Assembly: GCA_020425485.1 (NCBI GenBank)
Contig: JAGQRL010000145.1
Coordinates: 1-17,840 of the forward strand
Source: Rhodospirillaceae bacterium
GTDB lineage: Bacteria; Pseudomonadota; Alphaproteobacteria; DSM-16000; Inquilinaceae
DNA length: 17,840 nt
Reading direction: 5' to 3'
Translations under genes and position numbers: made by a program
Part shown: positions 14,204 through 17,840 of the stretch, piece by piece
How the letters are laid out: each line of letters opens with the position of its first letter
Numbering within the stretch: position 1 is the stretch's first letter
Notes under the pieces: generated by a model
The model's input: only the letters and a program-made list of their open reading frames with translations
What the model was told of the DNA's origin: nothing
Database searches by the model: none

Positions 14204-15079
14204 ATGGACGGGGGCCAGCAGGACCAGTCCGCGCAGGTGCGGGAGTTCGCCAAGCCATCGGACCTGTTCCGCTGGTGCCTGCGCCACGCCACCCACGACG
14301 TCCACGGCATCAACTATCGCACCTGCTTTGCCGAATACGTCGGTGCAGCGCAGGCGGACGGCTATCTCTGGCGGCAATACGACCGGCGCTTGGAAAGCCT
14401 GATCGCCGCGGTGCGTCCGGGCCTGAAGGTGCTGGAAGTCGGCTGCGGGCTGGGCCACGACCTGTGCTGGACGGCGCTGCGCGGCGCCACCTCGGTGGGC
14501 ATCGACATCAAGAGCGAGATGACGGGCTTCGCCGAACAACTGCTGGCGCTGGTCCGCCGCGAGATCGACGCCACCATCGCCGTGGACATCCGCCACACCA
14601 ACCTGATGGCGATGGACCCCGCCGAGCAGTTCGACTTCATCTACATGAAGGACACGCTGCATCACCTGGAACCGCGGGCCGAGGTGATCGACAAGCTGGC
14701 TTCCCTGCTGGCGCCGGGCGGGCACATCCTGATCGTCGAGCCGAATGCCTGGAACCCGCTGATCCAGTTCCAGATGTTCCGCATCCGCGGGTTCAAGACG
14801 GTGATCCGCAAGACCGACGTGGCGACGGGGGAGGAGTTCGTTTACGGCAACGAGCGCCTGTTGACGGGCGGCACTATGGTCCGGCTGTTCCGCCGTGCCG
14901 GTATTTCCGGCTCCACCCGGTCGTTCCGGCTGCTGCCGACCCGGCTGAGCGGGCGCAGCGGCCTCGCCAGGGTGGCGTCGCGGATCGAGGCCCGCCGCCT
15001 TGAGCGGCTGGTGCCGCTGCTGCCGGTCCACACCGTGTTTTTCGGCCGCAAGGACCGGTTGGCCGGCGCTGGCCAATGA
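14204..15079 (+). CDS. Class I SAM-dependent methyltransferase, unknown substrate
   Basis: A 291-residue cytoplasmic protein, substrate unrecognised. An N-terminal helical region (1 to about 70, with AKPSDLFRWCLRHATHDVHG) precedes a Rossmann methyltransferase core. Motif I is LEVGCGLGHD (77-86), with the acidic residue after the next strand in VGIDIKSE (Asp101). Then come FDFIYMKDTLHHLEP (the motif around strand 4 and 5) and LLAPGGHILIVEPN, a classical post-motif strand. The C-terminal third, rich in Arg (RFRRAGIS-type and RIEARRLERLVPLLPVHTVFF), may contact a membrane or lipid-linked acceptor, but this is a guess. GGAGGTGG (about 14192-14199) gives a strong ribosome-binding site for the ATG at 14204; the long open frame upstream is antisense to the neighbour. 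Its stop overlaps an ATG (ATGA), linking it to the following lipoprotein gene. Confidence 0.86.
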   Translation: MDGGQQDQSAQVREFAKPSDLFRWCLRHATHDVHGINYRTCFAEYVGAAQADGYLWRQYDRRLESLIAAVRPGLKVLEVGCGLGHDLCWTALRGATSVGIDIKSEMTGFAEQLLALVRREIDATIAVDIRHTNLMAMDPAEQFDFIYMKDTLHHLEPRAEVIDKLASLLAPGGHILIVEPNAWNPLIQFQMFRIRGFKTVIRKTDVATGEEFVYGNERLLTGGTMVRLFRRAGISGSTRSFRLLPTRLSGRSGLARVASRIEARRLERLVPLLPVHTVFFGRKDRLAGAGQ

Positions 15080-15080
15080 G

Positions 15081-15093
15081 GGAGGGGGGCATG
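15081..15093 (+). promoter_or_regulatory. Ribosome-binding site deciding the lipoprotein start
   Basis: GGAGGGGGG at 15081-15089 sits between two in-frame ATGs. It is downstream of the one at 15076 and just upstream of the one at 15091, and only the latter puts the hydrophobic signal at the extreme N-terminus. Confidence 0.65.
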
Positions 15094-15486
15094 CAGCGGC
15101 TTTTGGCGGTTGCCGGCGTGGCGCTGGCAACGACGGCGTGCCAGACCGTCGACCAGGGCGAGGAGAACGCCGCACCGGTTGATCCGGCCGTCGGCACCTA
15201 CGCCTACACTGAGGAGGACTGCACCAGCGGCGGCGCCTTCACGTTGAACGAAGACGGCACGCTGGATTTCGGCAGCCAACACGGCATCTGGGTCCGCGAG
15301 GACGACCACGTCGTGCTGGACTTGTCATCCGGGCAGCCGGTTCCCCCCACCGTGGCATCGGAGCTGATGGGGGTGCCGGCGCAGGAGGCGCCGCTCAATC
15401 CCTATGTCGCCATCCTGACGGACATCACGCCGACCAGGGCGAGCTACGTGTTCGACATCGTGCAGCCGATGGTTCGCTGTCCGTAG
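15091..15486 (+). CDS. Small predicted lipoprotein of unknown function
   Basis: I do not recognise this family. From the ATG at 15091 the 131-residue protein starts with a signal peptide MQRLLAVAGVALATTAC ending in Cys17; the lipobox TTAC has Thr at -3, less usual than Leu or Val. The mature part is short and mostly beta-like (YAYTEEDCTSGGAFTLNEDG, ILTDITPTRASYVFDIVQPM). Two mature-region cysteines (in EEDC near residue 48 and in MVRCP at the end) could form a disulfide. The TLNEDGTLDF stretch resembles small envelope lipoproteins that report on expression or deposit values, with no assignable role. GGAGGGGGG (15081-15089) favours the start at 15091 over the ATG at 15076, which overlaps the methyltransferase stop. 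Convergent with speB, 12 bases apart. Confidence 0.75.
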   Translation: MQRLLAVAGVALATTACQTVDQGEENAAPVDPAVGTYAYTEEDCTSGGAFTLNEDGTLDFGSQHGIWVREDDHVVLDLSSGQPVPPTVASELMGVPAQEAPLNPYVAILTDITPTRASYVFDIVQPMVRCP

Positions 15487-15498
15487 GTCGCGGTCGCT

Positions 15499-16473
15499 TC
15501 ACACCCGCCCGGTGGGGCGGCGCACGGCACCCTTGGCTTCGGCCAGCAGGCACAGCCAGTCGTGTGCCACGGTGGCGGCGGCCAAGGCGGTGATCTCGCC
15601 ATGGTCGAAGGGGGGCGAAACCTCCACCACGTCCATCCCCACCAGATCGAGCCCGGCCAGCCCGCGCACCAGTTCCAGCGCCTGCCAGGTGGCGAGCCCG
15701 CCGGCCACGGGCGTGCCGGTGCCGGGGGCGAAGGCGGGGTCCAGCACGTCGATATCGAAGGTGACATAGACCGGTGCGTCGCCGACGCGGGCGCGGATGG
15801 CGGCGATGGTGGCTTCGGTGCCGTGGCGGTGGATCCATGGGCTGGTCAGGATCTCGAACCCGCAATCGCTGTCGTTGTGGGTGCGCAGGCCCACCTGGAT
15901 GGACTTGGCGGGGTCTACCACGCCTTCGGCGGCGGCCCGGGCGAACATGGTGCCGTGGTCCAGGCAGGTGCCGTCGTCCTCCCAGGTGTCGCAATGGGCA
16001 TCGAACTGCACCAGCGCCAGCTTGCCGTGGCGGGCGGCGTGGGCCTTCAGCAGCGGGTAGGCGACGAAATGGTCGCCGCCCAGGGTCAGCATCTTCGCCC
16101 CGCTGTCGAGGATCGCCGTGGCATGCGCCTCGATGGCAGCGGGTACGGTGGCGGGGTAGGCGGGCTCCAGGAAGCAGTCCCCCCAGTCGATCACCGCCAG
16201 ATGGTCGAAGGGATCGAAGCCGAAGGGAAAGGCCTTCAGCTCGGCAAGCTGCACGGAGGCGGCGCGGATCGCCTGGGGGCCGAGGCGGCAGCCGGGGCGG
16301 AAGGTGGTGGCGCAGTCGAACGGCACGCCGCTGACGACGACATCCGCACCCGTGATGTCGCGGGTGTATTTGCGGCGCAGGAAGCTGAGCGCCCCGCCAT
16401 AGGTCATCTCCCGCCGCCGGCCGGTCAGCGTGCCGGCCCGGAATGCCTGGTCGCCGTGGTCGCTCTCGGTCAT
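15499..16473 (-). CDS. speB: Agmatinase (ureohydrolase family)
   Basis: Agmatinase hydrolyses agmatine to putrescine and urea with a binuclear manganese centre. The 324-residue protein carries all six expected metal ligands: GGDHF (His135), FDAHCDTW (Asp158, His160, Asp162) and FDIDVLDP (Asp240, Asp242). The substrate-side GTGTPVAGG and VEVSPPFD blocks are also present. The HGTMFARAAAEGVVDP and QVGLRTHND segments resemble E. coli SpeB closely, favouring agmatine over guanidinobutyrate, although that alternative in the same family cannot be excluded. The ATG at 16473 is chosen because GAGGAG lies eight bases upstream; a GTG nine bases earlier would overlap that site. It follows the FAD oxidoreductase by 12 bases, and the upstream stop codon is part of its ribosome-binding site, so the two are co-transcribed. 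Confidence 0.94.
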   Translation of the reverse strand: MTESDHGDQAFRAGTLTGRRREMTYGGALSFLRRKYTRDITGADVVVSGVPFDCATTFRPGCRLGPQAIRAASVQLAELKAFPFGFDPFDHLAVIDWGDCFLEPAYPATVPAAIEAHATAILDSGAKMLTLGGDHFVAYPLLKAHAARHGKLALVQFDAHCDTWEDDGTCLDHGTMFARAAAEGVVDPAKSIQVGLRTHNDSDCGFEILTSPWIHRHGTEATIAAIRARVGDAPVYVTFDIDVLDPAFAPGTGTPVAGGLATWQALELVRGLAGLDLVGMDVVEVSPPFDHGEITALAAATVAHDWLCLLAEAKGAVRRPTGRV

Positions 16474-16488
16474 CGCCAGCACTCCTCA
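16474..16488 (-). promoter_or_regulatory. Ribosome-binding site of agmatinase overlapping the upstream stop
   Basis: On the minus strand TGAGGAG merges the stop codon of the FAD oxidoreductase with a GAGGAG site, eight bases before the agmatinase ATG. This suggests translational coupling. Confidence 0.65.
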
Positions 16489-17787
16489 GAACCGGTCGCG
16501 CAGGGCGTAGTATGTCATGGCCAGCGCCAGCAGGCTGCGCCGCAGGCGGGTGCCGCCGGGGAAGGGCGGGGTCGGTGCGGCCGCCATGGCATCGAACCGT
16601 TCGGTCTCCCCGGCGATGGCTTCGGCCACCACCTGGCCCGCCAGGGTGGCCAGCGCCACCCCCTGGCCGGAAAAGCCCGAGGCCGACACCACCCCCGCAG
16701 CCGGCCGGCACAGCAGCGGCAGGCGCGAGCGGGTGATCGCCAGCGTACCGCCCCAGCCGTACTCCAGCGGCGTATCGGCAAGCTGGGGAAACACCTTCAG
16801 CATGGGCCGGCGCACGAACGCCTTGATGTCACGGGGGAAGGTGTAGCCGTAGCTTTCGCCGCCGCCGAACAGCAGGCGGTGGTCCGGCGTCGGCCGGAAG
16901 TAGTTGATGACGAAGCGGCTGTCGGCCACCGCCACGGGCTCGCGCAGCACGTTCCACATGCCGTCCTTCCCCAGGGGTGCGGTGGCGACGATGTAGTTGT
17001 TGATGGGCAGCACGCGGGCGGCGACCTGGCTGTCGAGCCCGCGCAGATAGCCGTTGCAGGCCAGCACCACGGTGCCGGCGCGCACCCGCCCGCCGGGGGT
17101 GGCGACCACCGCCGGACAGCCGGGCTCCACCGCCAGGGCCTCGGTGGTTTCGTGGATGGTGACACCCGCCGCCAGGGCGGCGCGGGCGAGGCCCAGGGCA
17201 TAGCGCAGCGGATGCAGGTGGCCGGCCCCGCTGTCCAGCGCGCCGCCGTGATAGTCCGCGGAGTTCACGATCGCCCGCATCTCCTCGCGGTCGACGAAGC
17301 GGATCTGGGTGTAGCCGTAGGCATCGCGCAGGTGCTCCACCTCCCGGCGCGTGCCTTCGACGAACCGGGCGCGGTGGTCGGCGTGCAGCACGCCGGGCGT
17401 GGCATCGCAATCGATGCCGTGGCGCACGATCAGCCCGCGCACCAGGGCGTTGGCAGCCAGCCCCAGGTCCCACAGCCGGTGCGCCGCCTCATGGCCGACC
17501 AGGCGTTCCAGGGCCAACTGGCCGAGGCGCTGGCCGGTGCCGACCTGACCGCCGTTGCGCCCCGAAGCGCCCCAGCCCACCCGGTGGGCATCCAGCACCA
17601 CCACGCGGCGGCCGCGTTCGGCCAGGTGCAGGGCCGTCGACAGCCCGGTGTAGCCCGCACCGATCACGCAGACATCGGCTTCGGTGTCGGCGGCGAGCGC
17701 CGGCAGCGGGTCGAGCAGCGGGGCGGTGGCGGCGTACCAGGAGGGCGGATAGGCGCCCGGACGGTCGTTGACGTGCAGCAGATCCAT
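16486..17787 (-). CDS. FAD-dependent amine oxidoreductase, PuuB-like
   Basis: A DAO-type flavoprotein, probably oxidising an amine or amino-acid derivative. The closest well-known relative in this kind of context is gamma-glutamylputrescine oxidoreductase (PuuB), which yields an aldehyde, ammonia and hydrogen peroxide. The 433-residue protein begins PPSWYAATA (about 14-22), as in PuuB. It has the FAD-binding GAGYTG (43-48), the acidic Asp66 at the end of the second strand, and GWGASGRNGGQ (71-81), a hallmark of this group. The C-terminal GWGGTLAITRSRLPLL and ASGFSGQGVALATLAG blocks complete the FAD fold. The ATG at 17787 gives the family N-terminus; a GTG at 17835 would add 16 residues and is less likely. 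Immediately upstream of speB, which supports a polyamine role. The glutamate ligase partner PuuA, if present, is outside the window. Confidence 0.86.
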   Translation of the reverse strand: MDLLHVNDRPGAYPPSWYAATAPLLDPLPALAADTEADVCVIGAGYTGLSTALHLAERGRRVVVLDAHRVGWGASGRNGGQVGTGQRLGQLALERLVGHEAAHRLWDLGLAANALVRGLIVRHGIDCDATPGVLHADHRARFVEGTRREVEHLRDAYGYTQIRFVDREEMRAIVNSADYHGGALDSGAGHLHPLRYALGLARAALAAGVTIHETTEALAVEPGCPAVVATPGGRVRAGTVVLACNGYLRGLDSQVAARVLPINNYIVATAPLGKDGMWNVLREPVAVADSRFVINYFRPTPDHRLLFGGGESYGYTFPRDIKAFVRRPMLKVFPQLADTPLEYGWGGTLAITRSRLPLLCRPAAGVVSASGFSGQGVALATLAGQVVAEAIAGETERFDAMAAAPTPPFPGGTRLRRSLLALAMTYYALRDRF

Positions 17788-17840
17788 GGCGGTCTTTGTC
17801 TTCTTCCACAGGCCGGCGCCAGCCCGCTCCCCCACCCGGC

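Noticed and set aside
1..17840. Mobile elements, CRISPR, phage genes, tRNA or rRNA genes, toxin-antitoxin or defence genes
   Set aside because: No transposase or integrase motifs, no regular repeat-spacer pattern and no cloverleaf were seen; all sizeable frames are explained by chromosomal genes.

Overview
The window is a gene-dense, GC-rich piece of a bacterial chromosome. Gene content and order point to an alphaproteobacterium, most likely near Rhodospirillales. The clues are tatABC-serS-surE-pcm-nlpD, then yajC-secD-secF followed by an Mth938/NDUFAF3-type gene and a squalene/phytoene-synthase-like (NDUFAF6-type) gene. Genus cannot be fixed by eye. I see no tRNA or rRNA gene, insertion sequence, prophage, CRISPR array or obvious horizontally acquired block, and no gene-free stretch over 300 bases.

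Layout. (1) 2-967: 3' part of an FbpC-type ABC transporter ATPase, cut by the window edge. (2) 1053-7096, plus strand: tatA, tatB, tatC, then serS (with its own likely promoter), surE, pcm and an NlpD-like LysM/LytM lipoprotein; the last four genes are tightly packed or overlap. (3) 7106-8020, minus: a DUF815-type P-loop ATPase, convergent with nlpD and divergent from yajC. (4) 8144-11594, plus: yajC, secD, secF and an Mth938-like gene, behind a good sigma70-type promoter. (5) 11673-12275, minus: iron superoxide dismutase with a clear intrinsic terminator. (6) 12457-13296, plus: squalene/phytoene-synthase-fold protein without the catalytic aspartate motifs. (7) 13304-13966, minus: class I methyltransferase. 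(8) 14204-15486, plus: a second methyltransferase coupled to a small unknown lipoprotein. (9) 15499-17787, minus: agmatinase and, upstream of it, a PuuB-type FAD amine oxidoreductase.

How they work together. The window carries both protein-export accessory sets: the complete Tat translocase and the YajC-SecD-SecF part of the Sec holotranslocon. An NlpD-like amidase activator (periplasmic cell separation) ends the tat-side cluster. surE and pcm are the usual stress and repair pair. The Mth938-like and NDUFAF6-like genes are the bacterial relatives of two mitochondrial complex I assembly factors. They flank the secDF operon end, with sodB inserted between them on the opposite strand. The last two genes look like a polyamine module, with agmatine giving putrescine followed by an amine oxidation step.

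No undescribed defence or mobile system is evident. The most interesting points are the catalytically degenerate LytM domain, the catalytically degenerate synthase-like protein next to the Mth938 gene, the DUF815 ATPase sharing a control region with yajC, and the methyltransferase-lipoprotein pair.
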